NCBI GenBank assembly: GCA_024128875.1
Contig: JAMYFF010000010.1
Location: 1 to 64,000, forward strand
DNA length: 64,000 nt
Origin: Salinilacustrithrix flava
GTDB taxonomy: Bacteria; Actinomycetota; Acidimicrobiia; Acidimicrobiales; Salinilacustritrichaceae
Direction of reading: 5' to 3'
Shown here: positions 19,001 to 27,917 of the stretch, piece by piece
Layout: each line of letters starts with the position of its first letter
How positions within the stretch are numbered: position 1 is the stretch's first letter
Program-made: the position numbers and the translations under genes
Notes under the pieces: model-generated
Seen by the model: the letters and a program-made list of their open reading frames with translations, nothing else
Told to the model about the DNA's origin: nothing
Databases searched by the model: none

Positions 19001-20346
19001 AGCTGTGACTCCTCACGGACGCGGCGGACGTTGATGTACATCAGCGGCAGGACCGCCAGGAACAGCACGGAGGCGAGTGCCGCACCCCGGCCGATGTTCC
19101 CGAACCGGAACGCCTGGTCGAACATCTCGTTTGCGATGACGTTCGTGCCGAACTCGCCGTTGGTCATCACCTTGACGATGTCGAAGACCTTCATGACGAG
19201 GATGATCAAGGTGGTGACCACCACGAGGATCGTGGAGCGGATCTGGGGGAGGATGATCCGCCAGAAGATCTGGGACTCGGTGGCGCCGTCGACGCGGGCG
19301 GCCTCGATGTAGTCGTCGGGCACGGCCTTGATGGCCGAGGACAGCACGACCATGGCGAACCCGGTCTGGCCCCAGATCAGCACGATGATGAGGAAGAACG
19401 TGTTCCACGGCCGGGCCTGGAGCGGGTCCAGGACCGCACCGCCGAGGCCACGCCACACGGCGTTCAGCACGCCGATCTGGTCGGAGGCCTGCGGGCGGAA
19501 GGCGTAGACGAAGCGCCAGATGATGGAGGCGCCGACGAAGCTGATCGCCATCGGCAGGAAGATGAGCGCCTTGGCGATGGCCTCGCCCTTCACCCGGTCG
19601 GCGAGCACCGCCACGGCGAGGCCGAGGGCGGTGGCGATCGCCGTCACGGCGAAGACCCACCAGAGGTTGTTCCAGACGACGCCTCGCGCCGAGGTGAACA
19701 GGGAGAACAGCACGAACGTCACCCCGGCGGCGATCGCCAGGACCGTGCCGGCCGAGGAGAAGTCCGTCCGGGTGCCGATCGCCTTGCCGTTGCGCATGGC
19801 CAGGCCCACGCCTACGGCCAGCGCCACGAGGCCGACCCAGAAAAGCCGGCTGGTGAACATGTCGGTGATGCCGTCGAAGCCGAAGATGTCGTCTGAGGTG
19901 AAGATCCAGCCGTACTGCTCGCCGCCGACCACGTCGTTGCCGGCGTTGTCGAGGATCGACAGGTAGAGCGTGCGCGCGGTCGGCACGACGAGCGCCACGA
20001 AGATGAACAGCAGCGCCGGCCCGACGAAGATCCAGGGACGGAGCTTGGTGGCCACGTTGCCAGGCAGGAGGCTGGCGATGCCGTTGGCGCCGATGAAGAT
20101 CCCGGCCGAGGCGGTGATGGAGATCACCACGCCGGTGAGGGCGATCATCAGCGCCGAGTCCGACAGCGCGTCGATGAACCAGAAGGCGACGGCGATGCCG
20201 AGCAGCACGCCCGCCACCACGAGCTGCTGGACGGCGTCGGCCTTGGCCCCGGTGGCGCCCCGCGGGCGCGGCGTGCCGGCGCCGTCCGGCGACGTGCCGT
20301 CGGGGTCCTCGCCCCCGGTCGGCGGGGCAGTGGTGGGTGCGGTCAT
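18997..20346 (-). CDS. aglF: Alpha-glucoside ABC permease, MalF/AglF type, extended
   Basis: A 449-residue permease. The N-terminus is a Pro/Gly-rich cytoplasmic tail, then two extra helices (about residues 38-60 and 65-95) before the usual PWIFVGPALLFIFVALVVPT start of MalF-type proteins. The EAA loop reads EAARVDGATESQIFWRIILPQ, and FDIVKVMTNGEFGTNVIANE is the typical segment before the last helix. ATG 20346 was chosen because the open frame upstream covers the intergenic hairpin. It follows the binding protein after a 132-base gap with a large stem-loop and overlaps aglG by four bases. Confidence 0.88.
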   Translation of the reverse strand: MTAPTTAPPTGGEDPDGTSPDGAGTPRPRGATGAKADAVQQLVVAGVLLGIAVAFWFIDALSDSALMIALTGVVISITASAGIFIGANGIASLLPGNVATKLRPWIFVGPALLFIFVALVVPTARTLYLSILDNAGNDVVGGEQYGWIFTSDDIFGFDGITDMFTSRLFWVGLVALAVGVGLAMRNGKAIGTRTDFSSAGTVLAIAAGVTFVLFSLFTSARGVVWNNLWWVFAVTAIATALGLAVAVLADRVKGEAIAKALIFLPMAISFVGASIIWRFVYAFRPQASDQIGVLNAVWRGLGGAVLDPLQARPWNTFFLIIVLIWGQTGFAMVVLSSAIKAVPDDYIEAARVDGATESQIFWRIILPQIRSTILVVVTTLIILVMKVFDIVKVMTNGEFGTNVIANEMFDQAFRFGNIGRGAALASVLFLAVLPLMYINVRRVREESQL

Positions 20347-20413
20347 GTGGTGTCCCCCCTGGACATCGGTCGCTTGGCGTCCGGGCGCTGATGGTACGTC
20401 GCCCGGACGCGGC

Positions 20414-20460
20414 GATGCCGCGGTCCCACCGGCTCGGGGAGGCGGTGGAACCACGGCATC
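20414..20460 (-). promoter_or_regulatory. Intergenic stem-loop between binding protein and permeases
   Basis: On the plus strand gatgccgcggtcccaccg (20414-20431) pairs with cggtggaaccacggcatc (20443-20460) around an 11-base loop: an 18-bp stem with two G-U-type positions when read as minus-strand RNA. It sits just after the binding-protein stop (20479) and before the permease start (20346). Such structures in import operons protect the binding-protein mRNA or attenuate reading into the permeases; that role is inferred. Confidence 0.7.
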
Positions 20461-20478
20461 GGCATCGCTAGTGCTGGC

Positions 20479-21858
20479 TCAGGACTCCGAGCCGACCGTG
20501 ATGCCCTCGGGCCAGTTCGCTGCGTAGAAGTTGGCCTGGCGGTGCATCATGCAGTCGCCTTCGATGATCCCGAGGCCGCTCTCGGCGAAGGGCGTGGACG
20601 CCGCAGCCTGCAGCCCGCCGAAGACGTAGCCGTCCTCGGACCAGATGTCCATCACGAACTCGCCCACCTCGACGACCTGGGGGTCGTCGAAGGGGATCTC
20701 GTGGTTGACCCACTGGTCGTAGACCTCGGGACCGTGGAGGCGGAGCATGTAGTCCTCGATCCAGTCCGTGAACGGCCAGCCAGTGGCGGCATCGGAACCG
20801 ATGCCGATGCACAGCGGCGTGTTCCCGTCCTCGACCATCTGGTCCATCAGGGCGACGAACTCGTCGTGGTCAGCGGGGACCTCGTAGCCGTTGGCCTCGA
20901 AGGCCTCGGGCGAGTACCAGACGAGGGACTTGACGTCGGACTTGTTCGGCACGCCGTAGTACTGGTCGCCGACCTGGCCACCAGCGATGAAGCCCTCGAC
21001 GAAGTTCTCCTGCATGGCGGAGACGACGTTCTCGGGCAGCGGGACGAGCTGGCAGTCCTCCACGAAGGAACGCAGGAGGCCCGGCTGCGGGAAGATGAAC
21101 ACGTCGGGCGGGTTGCCGCCCTGGACCTGCACGCCGATCTGCTCCTCGGCGCTGCGGTCACCCTGGACCTGCACGGTGATGCCGGTCTCCTCGGTGAAGG
21201 CGTCGAAGGACTGCTGGAAGCCCTGCTGCTCCTGCTCGACCTCGGGGCCGAAGATGGTGACGGTGCCGTCACCAGGGCCGATCTCGGGGGCGGGGCACTC
21301 GGCGATCTCGGGGACCGGCGGGTAGCCGGACTCGACCTCGCCGAAGGCCTCCTCGACGGTGGCGTTGCCCGAGACGATGTCGGTGGCGGCAGACCAGAAG
21401 GTGCCGGCGCCGACCTCGGCGACCATGTCGTCGGAGCCGTCGAAGCGGGCGGACTCGGCGTTCTGGAGGATCTCCACCAGCGTCTGCTCGAAGCCGCTGT
21501 AGGACTCGACGTCGACGTTCTGGTTGGCGGACAGGAAGCCGCCGACCTCGGCCTCGAGGCGACGCTCCACGTACTCGGGCGAGGCCATGTACTCGAGGAC
21601 CGCCATCGTGTCCTCATCGGCGCTGAACGCACCGGCGAAGGTGCCGCCGGTCAGGACGACCTCGCCGGAGTCCCCGACGGGCGGGAGCGGGAAGACGTCG
21701 ACGCTCTCGATCTCGACGTCACCGCCGCCGGAGTCGTCTCCGGAGTCGTCTCCCGAGTCGTCTCCAGCACTCGTGTCGTCGTCGTCGCCGGCGCAGGCCG
21801 CCGCGAAGAGGGAGAGCGCGAAGAGAGCGGCGAGGATACGCCACAGTGGTCGTTTCAT
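20479..21858 (-). CDS. aglE: Alpha-glucoside-binding lipoprotein, AglE-like, apparently circularly permuted
   Basis: A 459-residue lipoprotein (lipobox ending at Cys 22, then an acidic GDDS-repeat linker). The family parts are in an unusual order. Residues about 53-180 (VDVFPLPPVGDSGE, VVLTGGTFAGAFSADED, FRFDGSD-like ARFDGSDDM, GAGTFWSAATD) correspond to the C-terminal third of AglE-type proteins. Residues about 188-459 start with TVTIFGPEVEQEQQGF, which is normally the mature N-terminus, and end at MMHRQANFYAANWPEGITVG, which is normally mid-protein. Total length is normal, so nothing seems lost: the C-terminal block has moved in front. The frame is intact and the signal peptide is in place. 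A LacI operator lies 64 bases upstream. Confidence 0.85.
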   Translation of the reverse strand: MKRPLWRILAALFALSLFAAACAGDDDDTSAGDDSGDDSGDDSGGGDVEIESVDVFPLPPVGDSGEVVLTGGTFAGAFSADEDTMAVLEYMASPEYVERRLEAEVGGFLSANQNVDVESYSGFEQTLVEILQNAESARFDGSDDMVAEVGAGTFWSAATDIVSGNATVEEAFGEVESGYPPVPEIAECPAPEIGPGDGTVTIFGPEVEQEQQGFQQSFDAFTEETGITVQVQGDRSAEEQIGVQVQGGNPPDVFIFPQPGLLRSFVEDCQLVPLPENVVSAMQENFVEGFIAGGQVGDQYYGVPNKSDVKSLVWYSPEAFEANGYEVPADHDEFVALMDQMVEDGNTPLCIGIGSDAATGWPFTDWIEDYMLRLHGPEVYDQWVNHEIPFDDPQVVEVGEFVMDIWSEDGYVFGGLQAAASTPFAESGLGIIEGDCMMHRQANFYAANWPEGITVGSES

Positions 21859-21921
21859 TGGTCTTCCCCTGTGTTGCTGGCTGAGTCCTCCAGCGGTCCG
21901 GTCTCCCAGGCCGTGGAGGCA

Positions 21922-21935
21922 TGTAAACGATTACA
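21922..21935. promoter_or_regulatory. LacI-family operator, binding-protein promoter
   Basis: TGTAAACGATTACA, nearly palindromic around a central CG, 64 bases upstream of the binding-protein start (21858) and just downstream of the LacI gene stop. One of three matching sites (16358, 21922, 24644). Confidence 0.78.
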
Positions 21936-21952
21936 GCGGCGGTCGTTCCCTG

Positions 21953-23017
21953 TCAATGACCACGGGGTGGGGCCGTCGTGGAGCGCACGAGGAGGCGGGT
22001 GTCGCCGACCACGTGGCTGATCTCGGGCGGGGGATCGTCGCCCAGGCCGAGGAGGAGCCGCCCGGCGGTGGCGCCGTGCCACTCGGGGTCCTGGCGCACG
22101 GTGGTCAGGCCGAACACGCGGGCCAGCTCGTGGTCGTCGAAGCCGACGATCGACACGTCGCCGGGGACGGCGAGGCCGAGGTCGCCCGCTGCCTGCAGCG
22201 CGCCCATGGCCATCTCGTCGGAGAGGGCGAACACGGCGCTCGGTGGTCGGGACTCGCTCATCAGGTGGACCATGGCCTCGGAGCCGCCCTTCACCGAGAA
22301 CCCGCCGTTGGCCTCGAGATCGGCGTGGTAGTCCAGGCTGGCCTCGAGCAGCGCCTCGACGTAGCCCTGCCGCCGGTGGCCGGGCACGTCGAACGGCAGC
22401 GACGTGTGGGCCGAGCCGCCGATGAGCCCGATCCGCCGGTGGCCGAGGTCGAGCAGGTGGCGGGTGGCGGCCAGCGCGGCCGCGCGGTTGTCGACCGTCA
22501 CGGACGGGAACTCCTCGGTCCACTGCCCGACGGTGACGACGTGGACCCGGTCGGCGGCGAGCGTTCGGATCTCCGTCGCGGTCAGCAGCACGTCGATGAG
22601 GATCAGCCCGTCGAGGCGTCGACGGACGGGTGACTGGCCCGACAGGAGGCGAGCGCGCCCGGCACCGTCGCCCACCGAGTGGAGGAGCACGTCCATCCCG
22701 GCGTCCGCCAGCACCGCCTCGACGCCTGCGGCCACCTGCGCGAAGTACCAGCTGTTGATGTTGGGGACGGCGAGCCCCACGGTGTCGCTCCGGCCGGTGG
22801 CCAGGCGCGACGCGTACGTGTCGACCTGGTAGCTGAGGTCGCGGGCGACCTGCTCGACCCGGGAGCGGGTGGAGGGTGCGACGTTGGGCAGGCCTCGGAG
22901 CGCCCGGCTCACCGTCGCCACCGACACGTTGGCCCGACGGGCGACCTCCTCGATCGTGATGGCGTCGGCGCGGGTCCGCGTGCGCGTCCGGCGCTTCGGT
23001 GCGTCGGTCGGGGTCAC
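21953..23017 (-). CDS. aglR: LacI-family transcriptional repressor of the alpha-glucoside genes
   Basis: A 354-residue regulator. The N-terminal helix-turn-helix and hinge read ITIEEVARRANVSVATVSRA (about residues 21-40), followed by a periplasmic-binding-like effector domain (VGLAVPNINSWYFAQVAAGV through SIVGFDDHELARVFGLTTV). It is coupled to the glucosidase gene by an ATGA overlap (23014-23017) and lies next to the binding protein. Three LacI-type operators in front of the ATPase, the binding protein and the glucosidase form its likely regulon, including its own operon. The inducer is presumably an imported alpha-glucoside. Confidence 0.92.
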   Translation of the reverse strand: MTPTDAPKRRTRTRTRADAITIEEVARRANVSVATVSRALRGLPNVAPSTRSRVEQVARDLSYQVDTYASRLATGRSDTVGLAVPNINSWYFAQVAAGVEAVLADAGMDVLLHSVGDGAGRARLLSGQSPVRRRLDGLILIDVLLTATEIRTLAADRVHVVTVGQWTEEFPSVTVDNRAAALAATRHLLDLGHRRIGLIGGSAHTSLPFDVPGHRRQGYVEALLEASLDYHADLEANGGFSVKGGSEAMVHLMSESRPPSAVFALSDEMAMGALQAAGDLGLAVPGDVSIVGFDDHELARVFGLTTVRQDPEWHGATAGRLLLGLGDDPPPEISHVVGDTRLLVRSTTAPPRGH

Positions 23018-24597
23018 GTGGTCACCTCCATCACCGCGACCGCATCGGGTTCGAGCACGGCTCGGCCGGACCCGACGTCGACCGTGCCGTTCGAGAACGC
23101 CAGCTCGACCGGCCCGGGCAGCGGCACCGTCACCGTGCGATCGCCGGCGTTGAGGACGACGAGCACGTCGCCGCTCCGGTAGCCGAGCACCTCGGCCGGC
23201 CCCTCGGCGAGCAGCTCCACCGGATCGGTGCCGGGCCGCCGCTCCCGCCGGGTCCGCAGCAGCCGACGCACGGCGTGCAGGGTCGATCCGGGGTCCTCAC
23301 GCTGGGCATCGACGGTGTCCGCCGCCGTGTGGTTGGCGGGCATCGGGAGCCACGGCGTGCCGGTCGAGAAGCCGAGGTTCGGGGCGTCGGGCGACCAGGG
23401 CATCGGGGTGCGGACGGGGTCGCGCCCGCCGTCCGGGTTGGTGTTGCGCACCGCCACGGGATCGGAGGCGGCCGCCGGGTCCACCTCGCCGTCGACCAGG
23501 CCGAGCTCGTCACCCTGGTAGAGGAACAGGGGGCCGGGCAGGAACGCGGTGAAGGCCAGGAAGGAGAGCGCCCGGCGCCGGCCCCGGTCCCCGCCTCCGA
23601 AGCGCGTCGGTGCGCGGGGGTCGTCGTGGCTGGAGTGCACCCACGCGAACCGGCCCCGGCCGTGGGTGAGCGTCGCGGTCACCACGTGGCGGAGCACCTC
23701 GGCGTCCCACGTCGTGTGAAGCACGGGGAAGAAGAACGACAGGTCGAGCACCCCGTCGGCGACGTAGGCCCCGACGGCCTCGGCCGAGTCCAGGTAGACC
23801 TCGCCGAGCAGCACCGCGTCGTGCTCCCGCGCCAGGCGGTGCCAGTCGCGGTAGACGTCGAGCGTGCCGGGCTGGTCGAGGTCGTGGTCGTGGCGCATGG
23901 CGCCGAACGCCTCGCCCGCAGACGCATCGGGCCCGACCTCGACGAGCACGGGGTTGTCCGCGAACGACGGGTGCTTCACCAACGAGTGGGCGACGTCGAT
24001 GCGGAAGCCGTCGACCCCGCGCGCCAGCCAGTGGGTGATGATGTCCTCGAACGCGGCGCGGACATCGGGGTTGGCCCAGTTCAGGTCCGGTTGCTCGGGC
24101 AGGAACAGGTGGCACCACCACTGGCCCGATGCCTCGTCCAGGGTCCACGCCGGACCGCCGAAGTGGCTGCGCCAGTTGTTGGGCGGACCGCCGTCGGGGG
24201 CGCCGTCGCGCCAGATGTAGAAGTCGCGGTACGGGCTCGCCGGATCGGCCAGCGCCGACCGGAACCACTCGTGCTGGTCGGAGGTGTGGTTCGGGACCAG
24301 GTCGATGAGCAGGCGCATGTCCCGCTCGTGCACCGCGGCGACCAAGCGGTCGAGGTCGTCGATCGTGCCGAAGCGGGGGTCGACGCCGGTGTGGTCGGCG
24401 ACGTCGTAGCCGAAGTCGGCCATCGGGGACGGGTAGAAGGGCGTCACCCAGACGATGTCGACGCCGAGGTCGGCGAGGTGGTCGAGCCGGGAGATCAGCC
24501 CCGGCAGGTCGCCGATGCCGTCACCGTCGGAGTCGGCGAAGGAGCGCAGGTACACCTCGTAGCCGACTGCATCGGACCACCATCCGGCATCGGTCAC
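23014..24597 (-). CDS. aglA: Alpha-glucosidase, GH13 family
   Basis: A 527-residue cytoplasmic glycosidase that should hydrolyse imported alpha-glucosides. GH13 conserved regions: region I LLIDLVPNHTSDQH (about 95-108), region II with the nucleophile Asp in DGFRIDVAHSL (about 200), region III with the acid/base Glu in LLGEVYL (about 260), and region IV WVHSSHDDPR (about 322). In region IV the usual NHD is SHD, an unusual change next to the transition-state Asp. No signal peptide. Start GTG 24597 (GTG ACC GAT GCC) has GGGGGAT upstream; a GTG four codons earlier is possible. It is first in the operon with the LacI repressor and has an operator 46 bases upstream. Confidence 0.9.
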   Translation of the reverse strand: MTDAGWWSDAVGYEVYLRSFADSDGDGIGDLPGLISRLDHLADLGVDIVWVTPFYPSPMADFGYDVADHTGVDPRFGTIDDLDRLVAAVHERDMRLLIDLVPNHTSDQHEWFRSALADPASPYRDFYIWRDGAPDGGPPNNWRSHFGGPAWTLDEASGQWWCHLFLPEQPDLNWANPDVRAAFEDIITHWLARGVDGFRIDVAHSLVKHPSFADNPVLVEVGPDASAGEAFGAMRHDHDLDQPGTLDVYRDWHRLAREHDAVLLGEVYLDSAEAVGAYVADGVLDLSFFFPVLHTTWDAEVLRHVVTATLTHGRGRFAWVHSSHDDPRAPTRFGGGDRGRRRALSFLAFTAFLPGPLFLYQGDELGLVDGEVDPAAASDPVAVRNTNPDGGRDPVRTPMPWSPDAPNLGFSTGTPWLPMPANHTAADTVDAQREDPGSTLHAVRRLLRTRRERRPGTDPVELLAEGPAEVLGYRSGDVLVVLNAGDRTVTVPLPGPVELAFSNGTVDVGSGRAVLEPDAVAVMEVTT

Positions 24598-24643
24598 CTG
24601 ATCCCCCACGCTGTGCAATCCTCGCAGCCCGTTCGAAGTTCGA

Positions 24644-24657
24644 TGTAACCGCTTGCA
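24644..24657. promoter_or_regulatory. LacI-family operator, glucosidase promoter
   Basis: TGTAACCGCTTGCA, 46 bases upstream of the GTG start of the GH13 gene and 16 bases before the divergent mscS-like gene. It matches the sites at 16358 and 21922 in the outer TG/CA, inner AA and central CG positions. Confidence 0.75.
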
Positions 24658-24673
24658 GGAGCACCTGTCAACC

Positions 24674-25570
24674 ATGGTCGCCGACACCGCCACCGTCGTC
24701 ACCGGGCCGTCCGTCCTCTCGGTCCTCCGCCAGGTGCCGACCGGGGAGATCGAGCTCGACGCGGTGGTGCGCGATGGCGTGACCGCCACGGACTGGCTGG
24801 TGGCGGGTGCCACCTTCGCCGGGTTCGTGGTGGCCGCGATGGTGCTGCGGCGCATCATCGAGCGCCTCGTGCGCCGCACCGACCCCGAGGGCGCGATCGC
24901 CCGCTTCGCCGCCCGCATGGTGCGGAACCTGGTGGTCCTGGTCGGGCTCCTCTACGCCCTCACCGCCCTCGGCGTGCAGATCGGGCCGCTGGTCGGGGCC
25001 CTGGGCGTCACCGGCATCGCCATCGCCTTCGCGGTCACCGCGATCCTGGAGAACGTCTTCGCGTCGGCGATGCTCAAGACCCGGCGTCCCATCCGGGTCG
25101 GGGACCAGATCTGGACCAACGAGCGCAGCGGCACCGTCACCGAGGTCAACTTCCGGGCCGTGGTCATCGAGAGCTTCGACGGCGAGCGCGTGTTCATCCC
25201 GTCCTCGATGGTCATGGACGACGTCATCGTCAACCACACGGCGACGCCGACCCGCCGGACGGTGCTGCCCGTCGGGGTCGCCTACGGCACCGACCTGCAC
25301 CGGGCCCAGGACGTCCTCCTCGAGGCCGTGGGCGGCGTGGACGGCGTCCTCCCGGGCCCGGCACCGCAGGCGTGGGTGACGACGTTCGGCGAGTCCAGCA
25401 TCGACTTCGACGTGCGGTTCTGGACCGCGTCGGACATCGCCACCGTCTTCCGGGTCCGATCCGGCGTGGCCATGGCGATCAAGGACGCCTTCGACCGCGA
25501 GGGCATCGAGATCCCCTTCCCGCAGCGGGTGGTCACCATGGTCCCCGACGAGTCGGCCGACCCGAGCTGA
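24674..25570 (+). CDS. MscS-family mechanosensitive channel
   Basis: A 298-residue membrane protein. Hydrophobic helices lie around residues 40-60, 75-95 and 98-115. The pore-helix and beta-domain signature runs GVTGIAIAFAVTAILENVFA then KTRRPIRVGDQIW and GTVTEVNFRAVVIESFDGER, the classic MscS core. It opens under membrane tension to release solutes. ATG 24674 was preferred to an in-frame TTG at 24653, which would overlap the LacI operator. It is the first gene of a tight run with murI (four-base gap). Confidence 0.9.
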   Translation: MVADTATVVTGPSVLSVLRQVPTGEIELDAVVRDGVTATDWLVAGATFAGFVVAAMVLRRIIERLVRRTDPEGAIARFAARMVRNLVVLVGLLYALTALGVQIGPLVGALGVTGIAIAFAVTAILENVFASAMLKTRRPIRVGDQIWTNERSGTVTEVNFRAVVIESFDGERVFIPSSMVMDDVIVNHTATPTRRTVLPVGVAYGTDLHRAQDVLLEAVGGVDGVLPGPAPQAWVTTFGESSIDFDVRFWTASDIATVFRVRSGVAMAIKDAFDREGIEIPFPQRVVTMVPDESADPS

Positions 25571-25574
25571 GCCG

Positions 25575-26384
25575 GTGGGGGACGACCGTCCGATCGGCAT
25601 GTTCGACTCGGGCTTCGGTGGGCTCACCGTGGCCCGGGCCCTGATCGACCTCGCGCCCGGCGAGGACCTGGTCTACGTCGGCGACACCGGCCGCTACCCC
25701 TACGGGTCGCGGCCGCTCGAGGAGGTGCGGGGCTTCGCCCACCAGATCAGCCGGTGGCTGGTGGACGTCCACGACGTGAAGGTGGTCGTGGTGGCCTGCA
25801 ACACCGCCACCGCGGCGGCGCTCGACGAGCTGCAGGCCGAGCTCCCCGTGCCGGTCGTCGGCGTCATCGAGCCGGGCGTGGCGTCGCTCGTGCTGGCGAC
25901 CCGCAACCAGCGGGTGGGGGTCATCGGGACGGTCGGGACGATCTCCTCGGGCGCGTACCAGCGCGAGGTCGCCGCCGTGGCCCCGCACCTGGAGCTCACG
26001 TGCGCTGCCTGCCCCGGCTTCGTCGAGTTCGTCGAGCGGGGCGAGACGCGCTCGGACCAGGTGCACGTGCTCGCCGAACGGCTCCTCGCCCCGATCGTGG
26101 AGGCCGACGTCGACGCCCTGCTCCTCGGGTGCACCCACTACCCCTTCCTGGCACGCACGCTGTCCGACGTCCTCGGCCGCGACGTCGTGCTGGTGTCCTC
26201 CGCCGACGAGACCGCCTTCCGGGTCCGGGCGATGCTCGAGTCCTCGTGGGCACCGGCCGACCGCGGCGGACGTGGCCGCCAGCAGTGGTTCAGCTCCGGC
26301 GACGTGGAGGCCTTCCGCGCGCTCGGCGCCCGTCTGCTCGGGCCGGAGCTGGACGTGGCCAGCGCCGTACGGTGGGAGACGTGA
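25575..26384 (+). CDS. murI: Glutamate racemase
   Basis: A 269-residue enzyme converting L- to D-glutamate for peptidoglycan. It has the N-terminal IGMFDSGFGGLTVARAL and both catalytic cysteines: VVACNTATAAA (about residue 76) and LLGCTHYPFL (about 188). Start is GTG 25575, four bases after the mscS-like stop. Its TGA overlaps the GTG start of the next gene (26381-26384). The order murI, MBL hydrolase, rph, rdgB is common in actinobacteria. Confidence 0.96.
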   Translation: MGDDRPIGMFDSGFGGLTVARALIDLAPGEDLVYVGDTGRYPYGSRPLEEVRGFAHQISRWLVDVHDVKVVVVACNTATAAALDELQAELPVPVVGVIEPGVASLVLATRNQRVGVIGTVGTISSGAYQREVAAVAPHLELTCAACPGFVEFVERGETRSDQVHVLAERLLAPIVEADVDALLLGCTHYPFLARTLSDVLGRDVVLVSSADETAFRVRAMLESSWAPADRGGRGRQQWFSSGDVEAFRALGARLLGPELDVASAVRWET

Positions 26385-27142
26385 ACGCCCCGCCCGGCCT
26401 TTCGGTCACCGTCCTCGGGTGCTCGGGCACCTACGCGGGGGCGGGTGGCGCGTGCAGCGGCTACCTGCTCCGCACGGCGACGACGAACCTCTGGATGGAC
26501 TGCGGCGCCGGATCGCTCGCCAACATCCAGCGCCACGTCGCCCTCCTCGAGCTCGATGGCATCGTGGTCAGCCACTCCCACCCGGACCACTGGCTGGAGC
26601 TGCCGGTGCTGCTCAACGCCCTGCGGTACGGCGTGGGTGCGCCGGACCTCGGGATGCCGCTGCTGTGGACGGCGCGCACCGCCGAGCAGTTCGCTGCCAT
26701 CGCCGCCGAGCCGGAGCCGACCTTCGCCCCGCAGGTCATCGACGAGCGCAGCACGGCGACCATCGGCGACATCGACCTGTCCTTCTCGCGCACCGATCAT
26801 CCTGTGGAGACCCTGGCGATCCGGGCGGAGCACGCCGGGCACTCGATCGTCTACTCCGCCGACACCGGCGACGCCTGGCGGCTGGCCTCGCTCGGTCCGG
26901 ACATCGGGCGCACCATCGACCTGGCGATCGTCGAGGCCACGCTCGACGAGGACGACGCCGACGTGGTCCAGCACCTCACCGCGTCCCAGGCCGGCCGCCA
27001 GGCGGCCGAAGCGGGTGTGGCAACGTTGGTCCTCACCCACCTCGCACCGGGAAGCGACCCCGAGGCCCGTCGGACCGATGCGGCACGGGCCTTCGCCGGC
27101 CCGATCGAGGTGGCCGACATCGACGCCACATTCCGAGCCTGA
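26381..27142 (+). CDS. Metallo-beta-lactamase-fold hydrolase
   Basis: A 253-residue cytoplasmic MBL-fold protein. The metal motif [12 protein letters not shown] (HxHxDH, about residue 63) and later ligands SADTGDAW (about 165) and LVLTHLAPG (about 215) are present. It resembles the cyclic-phosphodiesterase/RNase Z-like proteins found between murI and rph in actinobacteria; its substrate is unknown. GTG start overlaps the murI stop by four bases. Confidence 0.88.
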   Translation: MNAPPGLSVTVLGCSGTYAGAGGACSGYLLRTATTNLWMDCGAGSLANIQRHVALLELDGIVVSHSHPDHWLELPVLLNALRYGVGAPDLGMPLLWTARTAEQFAAIAAEPEPTFAPQVIDERSTATIGDIDLSFSRTDHPVETLAIRAEHAGHSIVYSADTGDAWRLASLGPDIGRTIDLAIVEATLDEDDADVVQHLTASQAGRQAAEAGVATLVLTHLAPGSDPEARRTDAARAFAGPIEVADIDATFRA

Positions 27143-27152
27143 GGACGCACAC

Positions 27153-27917
27153 ATGAGCACCGACACCGAGACGACACGCGGCGACGGGCGCGCCCCGGGC
27201 GAGCTCCGCCCGGTCACGATCGAGCGAGACCCCACCGTCATGGCCGAGGGCTCCTGCCTGATCTCCTTCGGCCAGACCAAGGTCCTCTGCACCGCATCGG
27301 TGGAGGACGACGTGCCCCGGTGGATGAAGGGCCGGGGCAGCGGCTGGGTGACCGCCGAGTACTCCATGCTCCCGGGTTCGAGCCCCGAACGCGTCGGCCG
27401 CGAGGCCGCCAAGGGCAAGCAGAGCGGCCGCACCCAGGAGATCCAGCGCCTCATCGGCCGATCCCTGCGCTCGGTCTGCGACATGCGCCTGCTCGGCGAG
27501 CGCCAGGTCACCGTCGACTGCGACGTGCTCCAGGCCGACGGTGGCACACGCACCGCCGCCATCACCGGCGGCTACCTGGCCCTCCACGACGCCCTCACCC
27601 GGCGGGTGGCGGCCGGCGACATCGCCGAGCACCCCCTCACCGCGTTCTGCGCCGCCATCAGCGTCGGCGTGGTCAAGGGCGTGCCGGTCTGCGATCTGCC
27701 GTACCCCGAGGACTCCACCGCGGATGTCGACATGAACGTGGTGATGACGTCGGAGGGCAGCTTCGTCGAGGTGCAGGGCACCGCGGAGGGCGCGGCGTTC
27801 GGCCGTCCCGTGCTGGACCAGCTGCTCGACCTCGCCGAGCAGGGCATCGGTCAGCTCGTCGAGCGCCAGCGGGCCTACGTGGCCGACGCGCCGGCGCCTC
27901 GCCCCGCTCAGCGATGA
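27153..27917 (+). CDS. rph: Ribonuclease PH
   Basis: A 254-residue phosphorolytic 3'-5' exoribonuclease that trims tRNA 3' ends. It starts with [20 protein letters not shown] and has [28 protein letters not shown] and [15 protein letters not shown], all standard. Length is typical (about 250). A 10-base gap follows the MBL gene, and the stop overlaps rdgB (ATGA). Confidence 0.96.
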   Translation: MSTDTETTRGDGRAPGELRPVTIERDPTVMAEGSCLISFGQTKVLCTASVEDDVPRWMKGRGSGWVTAEYSMLPGSSPERVGREAAKGKQSGRTQEIQRLIGRSLRSVCDMRLLGERQVTVDCDVLQADGGTRTAAITGGYLALHDALTRRVAAGDIAEHPLTAFCAAISVGVVKGVPVCDLPYPEDSTADVDMNVVMTSEGSFVEVQGTAEGAAFGRPVLDQLLDLAEQGIGQLVERQRAYVADAPAPRPAQR

